NCBI GenBank assembly: GCA_028356795.1
Contig: JAOMVH010000008.1
Span: 1 to 39,885, forward strand
Source of the DNA: Aliiglaciecola sp.
GTDB taxonomy: Bacteria > Pseudomonadota > Gammaproteobacteria > Enterobacterales > Alteromonadaceae
Reading direction: 5' to 3'
DNA: 39,885 nucleotides
The translations under genes and the position numbers were made by a program. The notes under the pieces were generated by a model that had not been told where the DNA came from, did no database searches, and saw only the letters and a program-made list of their open reading frames with translations. Positions 8,460 through 17,396 of this stretch are shown here, piece after piece. The number at the start of each line of letters is the position of its first letter. Positions within the stretch are counted from its first letter, which is position 1.

Positions 8460-9952
8460 TATATTGCTTCCTCGACAGCGTTTAAAAAACGGTATTGATG
8501 AACACTGCGTTGTAATAGTTGTTGGCAATATGAAATTGCTCTTTGATGTTTTCGATTGATAAGCTTTAAGCCTCTCTTGTCTATGTTAGGGAAGTAGTCC
8601 ATACCCGCGAAGAGGCAGTACCAAGAGGTTTTTCCATACACCATCACTTCATGATGAGACGCTAAACTAGTGTCAAAATTTTGCTGGGTACGCCAACTAG
8701 TTAAAATCGAGTTTAGTGCGCTAGAGCGGTGTTGGTTGCTGCTACTATCGCGCCAATATTGCGAGTCTGTACGACTATTGGTTGCATAATGTGCTTGCAA
8801 ATAATCGCGAGTACCGTCAACTAAGTTATTGATCGTTATATTAAATGTATTTTTATGCTGTTGCTCCGCTGATACTCCGCACGTTTCGATAAAAAGTTCG
8901 ATGGTCTGCTGAACCAAATTTAACATGGGGGCTTCCAGGGGCTCTAAGAATCCCTGCGACATGCCAACGGCTAAACAGTTTGCTTTCCAATGATTTTGAA
9001 TCCGACCCGGTGTCCATTTTAAATGCAGAGCAGGGCTTTCAAAATCGTCTAGTGTCTCTCTAAGTTCTTGTTCAGCTGCTTCTTTATCTAGGTATTGGTC
9101 GCTATAAACATAGCCATTTCCTACTCGACTCTGTAGCGGTATTTGCCACATCCAACCCGCTGAAAGGCCTTTAGACACGGTGTATGAACCTAGTTCATCT
9201 GACTCTTTGTGAGGTGTAGCAATTGCAACAGCACGGTTATTCGGTAAATAATCTTGGTAATTAATAAACTCTTCGTTCAGCGTTTGTTGGATCAATAAGC
9301 CATTTAGACCACTGCAGTCAATGAACAAATCAGCATCAAATCGACCATGGGTTTTGGCGTCGATAGAGCCAATATTTTCGCCATCTTTGTGCACAGTTTC
9401 AACGGTATCGATAACACGTTTAACGCCCATTTTCATGGCGTGTTGCGCCATAAATGTGCCTAATTTGGCAGAGTCAAAATGGTAGCCATAATCAACACCA
9501 ATTGTTTTTTGCTGGCCGTCATAGGGTGCTTTATTTTGATAGGCCAAATAAGCCGTTACAAAGTAGTCGTCAGGCAAACAAGGCGTATCAAAACCTTGTC
9601 GTCTGTGCTGACAGCTTTGCATGAAATCAACCGCCGTTTGACTATCTATTTCGTTATAGAAAGGGTGGAAATACTGTTTATTTCCGTCTTCACCACACCA
9701 GTTTGGGAAACCAATACCACATTTAAACGTGGCATCACACAAAGGCATCCATTGTTTTTCTTGAATACCCAGGGTTTCAAAAAAGTGACGTAAAAATGGG
9801 GTAGAGCCTTCGCCGACACCAATGGTGCCAATTTCGCTTGATTCAATCAGCGTGATCTTGACACCTAAATCCTGCCAGTGGTGCATCATTAGGTTTGCTG
9901 TCATCCAGCCAGCCGTGCCTCCGCCAACAATGACAATTGATTTAGGAATCAT
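8459..9952 (-). CDS. Tryptophan-halogenase-family flavoprotein of the nag operon
   Basis: A 497-residue FAD-dependent protein of the flavin-dependent tryptophan halogenase family (PrnA/RebH-like fold). The FAD motif GGGTAGWMTAN is at residues 10-20. Lys77 in DATFKCG aligns by position with the catalytic Lys79 of PrnA. GWMWQIPL is the family WxWxIP motif, and GFLEPLEAP carries the conserved glutamate. It lies between the TonB receptor and hex genes, starts with GGAG 7 nt upstream and overlaps hex by one base. Relatives of this kind are common in sugar-uptake operons of marine and plant-associated proteobacteria. Their reaction is unknown, and true tryptophan halogenation is unlikely in this context. 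Confidence 0.85.
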   Translation of the reverse strand: MIPKSIVIVGGGTAGWMTANLMMHHWQDLGVKITLIESSEIGTIGVGEGSTPFLRHFFETLGIQEKQWMPLCDATFKCGIGFPNWCGEDGNKQYFHPFYNEIDSQTAVDFMQSCQHRRQGFDTPCLPDDYFVTAYLAYQNKAPYDGQQKTIGVDYGYHFDSAKLGTFMAQHAMKMGVKRVIDTVETVHKDGENIGSIDAKTHGRFDADLFIDCSGLNGLLIQQTLNEEFINYQDYLPNNRAVAIATPHKESDELGSYTVSKGLSAGWMWQIPLQSRVGNGYVYSDQYLDKEAAEQELRETLDDFESPALHLKWTPGRIQNHWKANCLAVGMSQGFLEPLEAPMLNLVQQTIELFIETCGVSAEQQHKNTFNITINNLVDGTRDYLQAHYATNSRTDSQYWRDSSSNQHRSSALNSILTSWRTQQNFDTSLASHHEVMVYGKTSWYCLFAGMDYFPNIDKRGLKLINRKHQRAISYCQQLLQRSVHQYRFLNAVEEAI

Positions 9953-9962
9953 AATATTACTC

Positions 9963-9999
9963 CGAAAAGATGCCGGAACCCCAGGGTTCCGGCTTTTCG
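9963..9999. terminator. Intercistronic hairpin, possible attenuator
   Basis: A 9-10 bp GC-rich stem (9972-9981 with 9984-9993) is extended by cgaaaa/ttttcg flanks at 9963-9968 and 9994-9999. It lies immediately after the TonB receptor stop and just before the ribosome site of the next gene. In the minus direction TTTT follows the stem. It may lower downstream transcription so the receptor is made in excess, or it may protect the receptor mRNA. Confidence 0.7.
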
Positions 10000-10000
10000 T

Positions 10001-12730
10001 TTAGAAACGGAAATTTGCACCAACATAGAATCGACGTCCATTGGCACTTTGTGTACCGCCCAGACGTTGCTTATCTGTGTTGCGCTCATAGTAGTTTTCC
10101 CAAATTTCGTCAGTGATATTCAGGGCTTCAAACTTGAGGGTGATATTTTCGTTTAAAATGTAACTGAACTGGGCGTCCATTTGCGCTTGCTCATCTCTAA
10201 AGTTGTCTCCAATTTCCGCCGCGGCAATAAAGTACTCAGAGCGGTAGTTGTAGTTCAAGCGTGCGCTATACACATCATTTTCATAGAATACGCCGAAGTT
10301 GTAAGAGTTTTTAGAGGTATTTGGGAAACGTACTAAACGTTCAGCCAGTGTTGCACCAACAATGTTACCATCGCCATCGGTCACTGGCACAGCTTCGTCA
10401 ACACTAGCATCACCCACGTCTGTGTAGGTGTAGTTGAAGTAACCACCAAAGCCATTCTCCATCACGTGCTGAACTTGAAACTCAATACCGTCGATCGTTG
10501 TAGAACCACCGTTTTCTGGTGTTCTAAGCTGGTTAATTTGCTGACCATTGATTTCTCTTGATACGGTTTTAGTAAAGATAAAGTCATTGATATCTTTTTT
10601 AAACATAGTAACAGCAACAATCGAGGCTTCGTCAAAGTAGTGCTCAACACCAATTTCAAATTGATTTGCCGTTAGTGGGTTAAGTGCTGGGTTACCCGCA
10701 GAGCCCGAACTGGTTTCCGGAGTTAGGTTTACCGCTGGTGCCAACTGGAATGGGGCGGGGCGAGTTAACACTCTTGAAGCCGCAAATCGCATAACGGTTT
10801 CACTATTGATATCGTATGCTACGTTGACACTTGGCAACCATTCTTTGTAATTACTGCTAAATGATACCGGTTGTGCTGTGGTTAAATCGAAACCATTAGA
10901 GGTTGAATCAGTATCCACATAACGAAGACCAACATTACCGCGGATCCCGTCGATACCAAAATTAGCCATCACATATAACGCGTTGATGTCTTCTTCAATC
11001 TCGAACGAGGCATCACGCAAGAATACATCTGTGTTTCTGCATAGTGCGTCTGAACCGTCTGTACACTCAGTAACATTGTATAGTGCGTTGTACATTAGGC
11101 CTCTGTCAGGCATAAAGTAGCTGGCAGAAAATGCATTGGTATTGCTGTGATCAACGCTAAGTAAATCGCCAGTCCAGAAGTCACTTGCTGGACCTAAACT
11201 ACCTTCACCCACAGGTGCAAGGTTAGATAAAGATGTACGAACACGGCTCTGTGAGAAGCTACGGTCACGCATTTTGAAACCAGCTTTTATCTCATTGATA
11301 GCACCAAACTCCACTTCGTGGGTGTAGTCTATTTGGAAGTAGTTTTCTTTATCTTCAGTGGTGTTCGCTTGGTCAAAAATTCCGCCAAGCCACATTTGGT
11401 CTGTTGGATTGCTTAACCAAGGGCTAGCTGTGGTGAAATCAATGCTAGGACTTGCACCGCCTGGGTTGTAAAAGTCGAAATTAGCGCGGCTGTCTGTGGC
11501 ATCTACCCAAAATTCAGTGAAGAAATCGCGGTTTTCACCTTCACCTTTGGTAGTACCAATTTGCCAATGTAATTTGCCTGATTCAAGGTTGTAGTTTCCT
11601 TCAAAATCAAGCACTTCAGTGGACATTTCCGAGCCTTCACGGAAAATGTTGTCATAAGCCATATGGCGGGCCCACGCAGGGCGATTATCAACACCTCGAA
11701 CTTGCAAGCTTTCAACAATACCATTGTTAACCGTACCTACATTGGTATCTTCACCAAGAAAAGCGATGCCTCTAAAGCCAATACCAATCAGGTTAGAGTT
11801 AACATTGTCGGCTTTCATGGTTGAGCTAAGGTAATGAACGTTTAAATCTAAGTTGTCATTTGGTGCCCATTGCACATTAATATCGTAACCAATACGTTCA
11901 CGGTCCTGTTCGAATAACGCTGAACCCATTCCCCAAGGGATAGCGCCTTTCTCAGAGGCGCCTTGTGGCGCTTCAATGAGTGGGTCTATACGACCAATAG
12001 TGGGGCCGAACCAACCAAAGTCTTCGTTTGTTTCGCGCAACACGGAACGCTCTTGATAACTTAGTGATGCCAAAATACCGAATGTTTCATCGTCATTTTT
12101 CCAGCTATAAAGGCCAGAGAATGAAGGGTCGGTTTTTTCAGAAATATCATTGTATTGAGCTTCTGTAGAAAACTGGATGGTATTGGCATCTAAATCCATC
12201 GGCTTACGGGTACGCAGAATAACGGTTCCACCCAGTGCGCCTTCGTCAATGTCTGCTTGTGATGATTTGTAGACTTCTAAACCTGCAACCATTTCTGACG
12301 CGAGGATTTCAAAGTTAAAGTTACGGGTGGCATCTGACAATACAAACCATTGCGCTGTGCCAACGGCTTGACCATTTACCAAGGTTAAGTTTTGGTCTGG
12401 TTGCACACCACGAATAGTCACGCCTTGGCCTTCACCGAAGGTTCTATCAATGGTAATACCAGGAATGCGTGACAATGATTCAGCCACGTTTTTATCTGGA
12501 AACTGTCCAATATCTTCGGCTGTTATGGCATCAACAATGGCGTCTGAAAAACGCTTATCATTTAAATTAGCTTTAGCGCTTGCGCGTAAGCCTTTCACTT
12601 CAATTCGCTCGACACTTTCAGCTGCTTCTTGTGCCTGCGCCTGGGTCATGGTTAGTCCACCAATTGCAGTACTAAATACACAAGCGAGTTTGATGCCTCG
12701 CGTAATTTTGTTAAATCTTGTTGTTTTCAT
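10001..12730 (-). CDS. TonB-dependent outer-membrane receptor for chitooligosaccharides
   Basis: A 909-residue receptor of the large Xanthomonas/Caulobacter-type TonB-dependent family. A signal peptide ends near AQAQ, followed by the TonB-box-like VERIEVKG. The plug domain has the typical DAITAEDIGQFPDKNVAESL and RGVQPDQNLTLVNGQ motifs. The beta-barrel ends in YVGANFRF with the terminal Phe needed for outer-membrane assembly. AGGG lies 6 nt before the ATG. It is the first gene of the nag operon, downstream of the operators at 12751, 12853 and 12920. The substrate (GlcNAc oligomers) is inferred from the operon rather than from the barrel sequence. Confidence 0.9.
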   Translation of the reverse strand: MKTTRFNKITRGIKLACVFSTAIGGLTMTQAQAQEAAESVERIEVKGLRASAKANLNDKRFSDAIVDAITAEDIGQFPDKNVAESLSRIPGITIDRTFGEGQGVTIRGVQPDQNLTLVNGQAVGTAQWFVLSDATRNFNFEILASEMVAGLEVYKSSQADIDEGALGGTVILRTRKPMDLDANTIQFSTEAQYNDISEKTDPSFSGLYSWKNDDETFGILASLSYQERSVLRETNEDFGWFGPTIGRIDPLIEAPQGASEKGAIPWGMGSALFEQDRERIGYDINVQWAPNDNLDLNVHYLSSTMKADNVNSNLIGIGFRGIAFLGEDTNVGTVNNGIVESLQVRGVDNRPAWARHMAYDNIFREGSEMSTEVLDFEGNYNLESGKLHWQIGTTKGEGENRDFFTEFWVDATDSRANFDFYNPGGASPSIDFTTASPWLSNPTDQMWLGGIFDQANTTEDKENYFQIDYTHEVEFGAINEIKAGFKMRDRSFSQSRVRTSLSNLAPVGEGSLGPASDFWTGDLLSVDHSNTNAFSASYFMPDRGLMYNALYNVTECTDGSDALCRNTDVFLRDASFEIEEDINALYVMANFGIDGIRGNVGLRYVDTDSTSNGFDLTTAQPVSFSSNYKEWLPSVNVAYDINSETVMRFAASRVLTRPAPFQLAPAVNLTPETSSGSAGNPALNPLTANQFEIGVEHYFDEASIVAVTMFKKDINDFIFTKTVSREINGQQINQLRTPENGGSTTIDGIEFQVQHVMENGFGGYFNYTYTDVGDASVDEAVPVTDGDGNIVGATLAERLVRFPNTSKNSYNFGVFYENDVYSARLNYNYRSEYFIAAAEIGDNFRDEQAQMDAQFSYILNENITLKFEALNITDEIWENYYERNTDKQRLGGTQSANGRRFYVGANFRF

Positions 12731-12750
12731 AATTCGCCCTTGATTTATAT

Positions 12751-12764
12751 TGACAGCGTTGTCA
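12751..12764. promoter_or_regulatory. NagR operator 1
   Basis: TGACAGCGTTGTCA, a near-perfect 14-bp palindrome with a central CG as is typical of LacI-family sites. It lies 20 bp upstream of the TonB receptor start codon. Confidence 0.8.
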
Positions 12765-12852
12765 TTTCTTATTTCATATGTGTGGTTAATCTATTCTCGC
12801 TGTGATTTGTTGCCATTAAATTAACATATCTTAAACTTAGTTGGCTAGCATA

Positions 12853-12866
12853 TGACAGCGTTGTCA
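12853..12866. promoter_or_regulatory. NagR operator 2
   Basis: Second identical copy of TGACAGCGTTGTCA. It lies about 89 bp from the first and 54 bp from the third, centrally in the divergent region. Confidence 0.8.
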
Positions 12867-12919
12867 TTGTTCGGTAAATAAAAACGACAATCGCTGTATA
12901 ATAATAACTAAAAAGTGGG

Positions 12920-12933
12920 TGACAGCGTTGTCA
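12920..12933. promoter_or_regulatory. NagR operator 3
   Basis: Third identical copy of TGACAGCGTTGTCA, just upstream of TATAAT at 12940. This suggests autoregulation of nagR. Confidence 0.8.
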
Positions 12934-13078
12934 TTTGCGTATAATCTAATCCAAGTTGTTTTTTTTAGCAACAATAATTACAAAAAATATACATTTAATT
13001 GCTTAAGTTTATATCAGTGAAGTCTGTTTATGGCTGGTGAATCAAGGCCTTACTTAGCTAATTGATAATTAGAAAAGA

Positions 13079-14134
13079 ATGAAAAAAAAATCAAATATTA
13101 AAGACGTTGCGAAACTTGCAGGGGTATCCTTTAAAACGGTATCACGGGTGATCAACAATGAAGACACGGTTAAAGGTGACACCGTCAAGCGTGTCAAAGA
13201 GGCCATTGAAACACTCAATTATCAACCCAATAATGCCGCTCGCAATTTAGCCGGTAGTAAGGCGTATGCCCTGGGTTATGTCTATGACAACCCAAATGCC
13301 TACTATGTGCTGGATGCACAAAACGGTATTTTAAGTGAATGTCGCGATAGAGGCTATGAGCTGGTTATCCACCCTTGTTCCGCAACCAACGATAACATTG
13401 TTGATGAGTTAGCCACTATGGTGAAGCGCTCACAACTGGCCGGTCTCATTATTTCTCCGCCATTATCAGAAATGCCAGATGTATTGGCCGCATTAGATGA
13501 GCTGAATATTAAATACATTCGCATTATCTCAGCTGCCCATGTGGATGATATGAAATCTCCTTGTGTTTGCATTGACGATCAGAACGCTGCCTTTGAAATA
13601 ACCGAACATCTAATTAAGCAAGGTCACAAACATATCGCATTTTTGCGCGGTGACGAGGGTCACGGTTCAAGTCATGAACGCAAACACGGGTTTTTAAATG
13701 CACTTGCGTCGAATAACATTGAAACCAATCCTAGCTACTTGATTGATGGATCCTACTCGTTTGAATTCGGCGTTGATGCCGCCAAGCAGCTTTTGGCACT
13801 CAAAAATCCGCCTACTGCTGTATTTTGTTGTAATGATGAGATAGCGGCTGGTGTTTTATTTGCTGCACGTCTTCAGGGCATTGATGTTCCGAATCAATTG
13901 GCCATAGCTGGTTTCGAGGATAGCCCCTTTTCGCGGCAAACTTGGCCTAAGTTGACCACTGCCGCACAGCCAACTAACTTGATTGCGAGAACGGCTGCTT
14001 CCTCACTAATTCAGCATTTGTCACAGCTAAAACTGGCCAAAGGCAGCCAAGCGGAATCACCAAAACTGTATTTCAGACCAACATTGGTGGTACGTGAGTC
14101 GACAGAGCATGTCCTAGAGGATCCCCATGAATAA
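13079..14134 (+). CDS. nagR: LacI-family transcriptional regulator NagR
   Basis: A 351-residue LacI/GalR regulator. The N-terminal helix-turn-helix (IKDVAKLAGVSFKTVSRVIN, about residues 7-26) and the hinge helix YQPNNAARNLAG are typical. A periplasmic-binding-protein-like effector domain follows, with the CNDEIAAGVL and GFEDSPFSR motifs. It is transcribed divergently from the nag catabolic operon, and three operators lie in between, so it probably represses that operon and itself. The likely inducer is GlcNAc or GlcNAc-6-P, by analogy with NagR of related bacteria. It overlaps the following halogenase-like gene by 8 bases (ATGAATAA). Confidence 0.88.
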   Translation: MKKKSNIKDVAKLAGVSFKTVSRVINNEDTVKGDTVKRVKEAIETLNYQPNNAARNLAGSKAYALGYVYDNPNAYYVLDAQNGILSECRDRGYELVIHPCSATNDNIVDELATMVKRSQLAGLIISPPLSEMPDVLAALDELNIKYIRIISAAHVDDMKSPCVCIDDQNAAFEITEHLIKQGHKHIAFLRGDEGHGSSHERKHGFLNALASNNIETNPSYLIDGSYSFEFGVDAAKQLLALKNPPTAVFCCNDEIAAGVLFAARLQGIDVPNQLAIAGFEDSPFSRQTWPKLTTAAQPTNLIARTAASSLIQHLSQLKLAKGSQAESPKLYFRPTLVVRESTEHVLEDPHE

Positions 14135-15593
14135 GCAGCCTAAGTCTATTTTGATCGTTGGAGGAGGCACAGCAGGTTGGATGACCGCTAATTCTCTGTT
14201 GCATGCCTGGCCAAATTGCCAAATTACCCTGATTGAATCTGCTGACATTGGCATTATTGGCGTAGGTGAGGGAGCGACCCCCTATTTAAAACAATATTTT
14301 AAGCAGCTTAATATTGCCGAGTCTGAATGGATGCCTGAATGTGATGCTACTTACAAAGTGGGTATTAATTTTGAGGGGTGGAGTGGTTCAGAAGGCTATG
14401 ATAGCTATTTTCATCCATTTTTTTCCGTACTCGATAAACCCATCGCCGACATGTTTTTCCATAACTGTGGCTTGCGTCGTCGTGGTTTTGAAGCGCCGGT
14501 AAAACCTGATGATTTTTTTGTGGCTAAAACCCTGTCCAACCAGAAGTTGAGCCCTATATCGGTGAATGCGTCAGGCCCGGATATTGACTATGCCTATCAT
14601 TTTGATTCGGTGAAGCTGGGACGTTTTTTACGGAAAAAAGCATTGCAAAAAGGGCTTCACCACATCGTTGATACAGTAAAGGATGTCGCGCTCTCAGCTG
14701 ATGGTGCGATTTCTCACATTCTGGCTGAGAAATCCGGCAGTATTGCGGCTGACTTTTTTATCGATTGCACTGGGTTTAGTGGCAGACTGATACATCAGGG
14801 CTTGAACCAGCAATACGTGTCCTACGCGAAACAACTATTCAACGATTCTGCGGTGGCAATACAAACCCCGTTAGACACGCCAAAACCGCATCCTCAAACC
14901 CGTTCAATCGCGATGCAGGCAGGTTGGATGTGGAAAATTCCACTTACCACAAGAGTGGGTAATGGCTATGTCTACAGCGGTTCGCACATAAGTGCAGATA
15001 AGGCTGAGCATGAATTACGAAGTCGTTTGGGGTTGCTTGAAAACAGCGAAATCCAAGTGAAACATTTGAAAATGCGAATAGGGCGGCTGGAACGCCATTG
15101 GCATCAAAACTGTTTAGCCGTTGGTTTGTCACAGGGTTTCATCGAACCTCTTGAGGCAACGGCATTAATGCTGACCCAGTTAACGGTCGAGCGATTCATC
15201 GCCAGTTGCAGTTCGCCGGATAAGAATTTGACGGCATCTCGTGAAGACTACAATCAATCGCTAAACAATATATTTGACGGCATTCGGGATTACATCGTTG
15301 CTCATTATCAATTAACTAATCGAAGCGACACAGATTATTGGTTAGACAATAAGAATAATACCGACTCACCAGCTGTCTTGTCGGCGATTTTATCGGCATG
15401 GGAAAGTGGAGGAGATGTAGAAAGGGCATTGCATGCTAATAAACACAGCTTGGTTTATCTTCGCCCTTCTTGGTATTGCATACTTGCTGGTATGGGACGC
15501 TTTCCAAAAGACCTAAAGAGCACCAACAATGCTGCTCAACTTAGTCAAGCTAAGGAGTATTGTCAGCGTGTGACTTCTCAGTATTTTGAATAA
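14127..15593 (+). CDS. Second tryptophan-halogenase-family flavoprotein
   Basis: A 488-residue paralogue of the flavoprotein at 8459-9952, with the same features: GGGTAGWMTAN near the N-terminus, Lys77 in DATYKVG, AGWMWKIPL and GFIEPLEAT. It starts inside the end of nagR (8-bp overlap) with AGAGG 6 nt upstream, so the two are translationally coupled and likely under NagR control. Its 3' end overlaps the convergent solute-binding-protein gene by 44 bp. Two different family members bracket one receptor and regulator unit, which suggests related but non-identical roles. The actual reaction is unknown. Confidence 0.83.
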   Translation: MNKQPKSILIVGGGTAGWMTANSLLHAWPNCQITLIESADIGIIGVGEGATPYLKQYFKQLNIAESEWMPECDATYKVGINFEGWSGSEGYDSYFHPFFSVLDKPIADMFFHNCGLRRRGFEAPVKPDDFFVAKTLSNQKLSPISVNASGPDIDYAYHFDSVKLGRFLRKKALQKGLHHIVDTVKDVALSADGAISHILAEKSGSIAADFFIDCTGFSGRLIHQGLNQQYVSYAKQLFNDSAVAIQTPLDTPKPHPQTRSIAMQAGWMWKIPLTTRVGNGYVYSGSHISADKAEHELRSRLGLLENSEIQVKHLKMRIGRLERHWHQNCLAVGLSQGFIEPLEATALMLTQLTVERFIASCSSPDKNLTASREDYNQSLNNIFDGIRDYIVAHYQLTNRSDTDYWLDNKNNTDSPAVLSAILSAWESGGDVERALHANKHSLVYLRPSWYCILAGMGRFPKDLKSTNNAAQLSQAKEYCQRVTSQYFE

Positions 15594-16323
15594 CGTTTGA
15601 TCGGGAATAGTGAGCATCTCTTACTGCGCGAAAAGCACCTTTTTGTATCAGCCTATTAATCGCCTTGCTAAGCTTTTCTTTGTGTACAAAAAAATCTGAT
15701 TTAGTGCTTAATGCGACATAATATTTAGTCGTAAATGGAAACTGGATATTTGCTAACACGACTTTATCCACTAACCCTTTTTGTTTTAACATCGGCAAGG
15801 TGCTTTGTTCAAAGTGGGTGAACATATCGGTACGTTCCTTTAACAGCATTTCTATTTTTTGTTCCAGGGATGTGACTCTTACCAAATTTAATCCTACTGA
15901 ATTAATGAAATTAGAACGAATATCTGGCTTATAGCCGATTGTCGTGCCCATGGTTAATCCATTTAAATCCTCATTGCTTTGATATTTATGATGATTTTTA
16001 GCAAGCACATAAATGGCAGTTTTCAATTCTTCATAATGAGGAGAGATATAAACAATCTCGTTATTGGTGTCTATACGCTCTCGGAACCCCACCATAATAT
16101 CTATTTGGCCATTGCGCAGAGCAAGGATCCGCCGTGCGTAAGGCATAGGTATAATGGATAACTCTAGTTCCATCTCAGTGGCTATCAAGGTTAAATACTT
16201 TGCATGTAAGCCGTGTGGAAATTCTGGGGAAATAGAAGAGCGTAATATATTGGTATTAGCTAGCGCCCATGATTGCCATGTAAAAAATAACAATGAAATA
16301 TAAATTAAATTTATATTTTTCAA
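15550..16323 (-). CDS. Periplasmic solute-binding protein, family 3-like
   Basis: A 257-residue exported protein with a signal peptide (LIYISLLFFTWQSWALAN) followed by a bacterial extracellular solute-binding family 3 fold. The visible signs are a periplasmic domain with RILALRNGQIDIMVG, a central GLTMGTTIGYKPD hinge region and KERTDMFTHFE. The start is TTG at 16323: GAGG lies 7 nt upstream and no suitable ATG exists before the signal peptide. No ABC permease or sensor domain is next to it. Such orphan proteins in this order often bind amino acids or act as sensors, but the ligand cannot be told here. Confidence 0.7.
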   Translation of the reverse strand: MKNINLIYISLLFFTWQSWALANTNILRSSISPEFPHGLHAKYLTLIATEMELELSIIPMPYARRILALRNGQIDIMVGFRERIDTNNEIVYISPHYEELKTAIYVLAKNHHKYQSNEDLNGLTMGTTIGYKPDIRSNFINSVGLNLVRVTSLEQKIEMLLKERTDMFTHFEQSTLPMLKQKGLVDKVVLANIQFPFTTKYYVALSTKSDFFVHKEKLSKAINRLIQKGAFRAVRDAHYSRSNVIQNTEKSHADNTP

Positions 16324-16548
16324 ATAATTACCTCACTTCTTTTGATGAAAAATATCTTTTGGAGCTGACAACATCAATCGTTATTTTTATGTGAATTGTA
16401 ACTTCCAAGTTCACTGTTAACCAAATTTAGCTTGCTTAACACTACCATTCAGACAATCAATGGAACAGTATGAACAGACAAAAGTATGGCACAGGATAGT
16501 TGGCTGTTAATATTTTTGTTATTGGTTTTTTAAAGGTAATTGCAAAGT

Positions 16549-17310
16549 ATGAATCAACTGTCATTTTCAGGAAAAGTCGCGTTAGTCACGGGTGCCGCAG
16601 CGGGTATTGGTGAAATCACTGCAAAGCATTTTGCCCAACGAGGCGCTACCGTCATTGTGAGTGATATTGATGCAGCAGGAGAAGCCGTTGCACAAAGCAT
16701 CATTGATGCTGGCGGTGAAGCGGTGTTTAAGCAATGTGATGTCAGCAGCACTGAATCAGTAGACGCACTATTCGATTTTATTACATCCAAATATGGCAAA
16801 TTAGATGCTGCATTTAACAATGCCGGTGTTGATATTGAAGATAGCAAGTTAGCCGACGGTAACATAGATACCTACAACAAGATCATGGATGTGAATGTAA
16901 AGGGCGTTTGGTTATGTATGCAAAAAGAAATACAGCTAATGCTGCAATCCGGTGGTGGTGCCATTGTTAATACAGCATCTATCGCAGGCTTGGGCGCCGC
17001 ACCCACTATGAGCATTTACAGCGCAAGTAAACATGCCGTTATTGGGCTGACTAAATCGGCAGCCATTGAATATGCGAAAAAATCCATTCGTGTGAATGCT
17101 GTGTGTCCTGCGGTTATCGATACCGATATGTATCGCAGAGCCCTGCAAGGCGACCCGAAAAAGGAGTTGGCGATCAGTCGACTGCATCCGGTGGGAAGAG
17201 TAGGGCACCCGGAAGAAGTGGCTGCTGCGGTTTTGTATTTATGCTCTAGTGACGCGAGTTTCTCAACGGGGGTTGCTTTACCTGTCGATGGTGGCTCAAC
17301 TGCCATTTAA
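16549..17310 (+). CDS. Short-chain dehydrogenase/reductase
   Basis: A classical SDR of about 253 residues. The cofactor motif TGAAAGIG, structural NNAG, catalytic Ser in NTASIAG and YSASK (catalytic Tyr and Lys) are all present, and the C-terminal GVALPVDGGSTAI is standard. Asp in VSDIDAAGE after the second beta strand favours NAD over NADP. The frame can be extended to a TTG at 16540, but ATG at 16549 gives the usual SDR N-terminus. It is monocistronic as far as seen. The substrate is not predictable, and a role in the nearby peptide cluster is possible but unsupported. Confidence 0.82.
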   Translation: MNQLSFSGKVALVTGAAAGIGEITAKHFAQRGATVIVSDIDAAGEAVAQSIIDAGGEAVFKQCDVSSTESVDALFDFITSKYGKLDAAFNNAGVDIEDSKLADGNIDTYNKIMDVNVKGVWLCMQKEIQLMLQSGGGAIVNTASIAGLGAAPTMSIYSASKHAVIGLTKSAAIEYAKKSIRVNAVCPAVIDTDMYRRALQGDPKKELAISRLHPVGRVGHPEEVAAAVLYLCSSDASFSTGVALPVDGGSTAI

Positions 17311-17337
17311 ACAAGTCAGTTAAACTAGCCGGAATAT

Positions 17338-17396
17338 AAAGCCTAATGCTAGGGGGGATCTTTGATTTGCATCAAATGTTTACGCGCTAGGCTTTT
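17338..17396. terminator. Long-range stem with nested hairpin after the SDR gene
   Basis: AAAGCCTA at 17338-17345 pairs with TAGGCTTT at 17388-17395, followed by T-rich sequence. The long loop contains the separate palindrome at 17361-17376. It may end SDR transcription, but the large loop makes it weak. Confidence 0.35.
17362..17375. promoter_or_regulatory. FNR-type binding site
   Basis: TTGAT-TTGC-ATCAA is a perfect match to the FNR/EtrA/Anr consensus TTGATnnnnATCAA, and it is extended by T/A on both sides. It is centred about 111 bp before the start codon at 17480. A TTGACA hexamer at 17401-17406 lies in between, so a class I activation geometry is possible for the DUF2946-like and TonB receptor pair. 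Confidence 0.6.

Larger units (their letters stand above)
12731..13078. promoter_or_regulatory. Divergent nag control region
   Basis: This 348-bp gap separates the minus-strand nag operon from plus-strand nagR. It is AT-rich and holds three identical 14-bp operator copies plus two TATAAT hexamers on the plus strand (12897-12902 and 12940-12945). The second hexamer begins 6 bp after the third operator, so a repressor bound there would cover the -35/spacer of a nagR promoter. I could not assign a convincing -10/-35 pair for the minus-strand operon. No small gene is seen. Confidence 0.75.

Noticed and set aside
12744-12749. TATAAA on the minus strand next to operator 1 as the -10 of the nag operon
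   Set aside because: Transcription from it would begin inside the ribosome-binding site of the TonB receptor gene, leaving no usable leader.
8459-15593. The halogenase-like genes as tailoring enzymes of the peptide cluster
   Set aside because: They are translationally coupled to hex and nagR inside the GlcNAc regulon and lie at least 4.7 kb from the cluster, with other genes and a terminator between.
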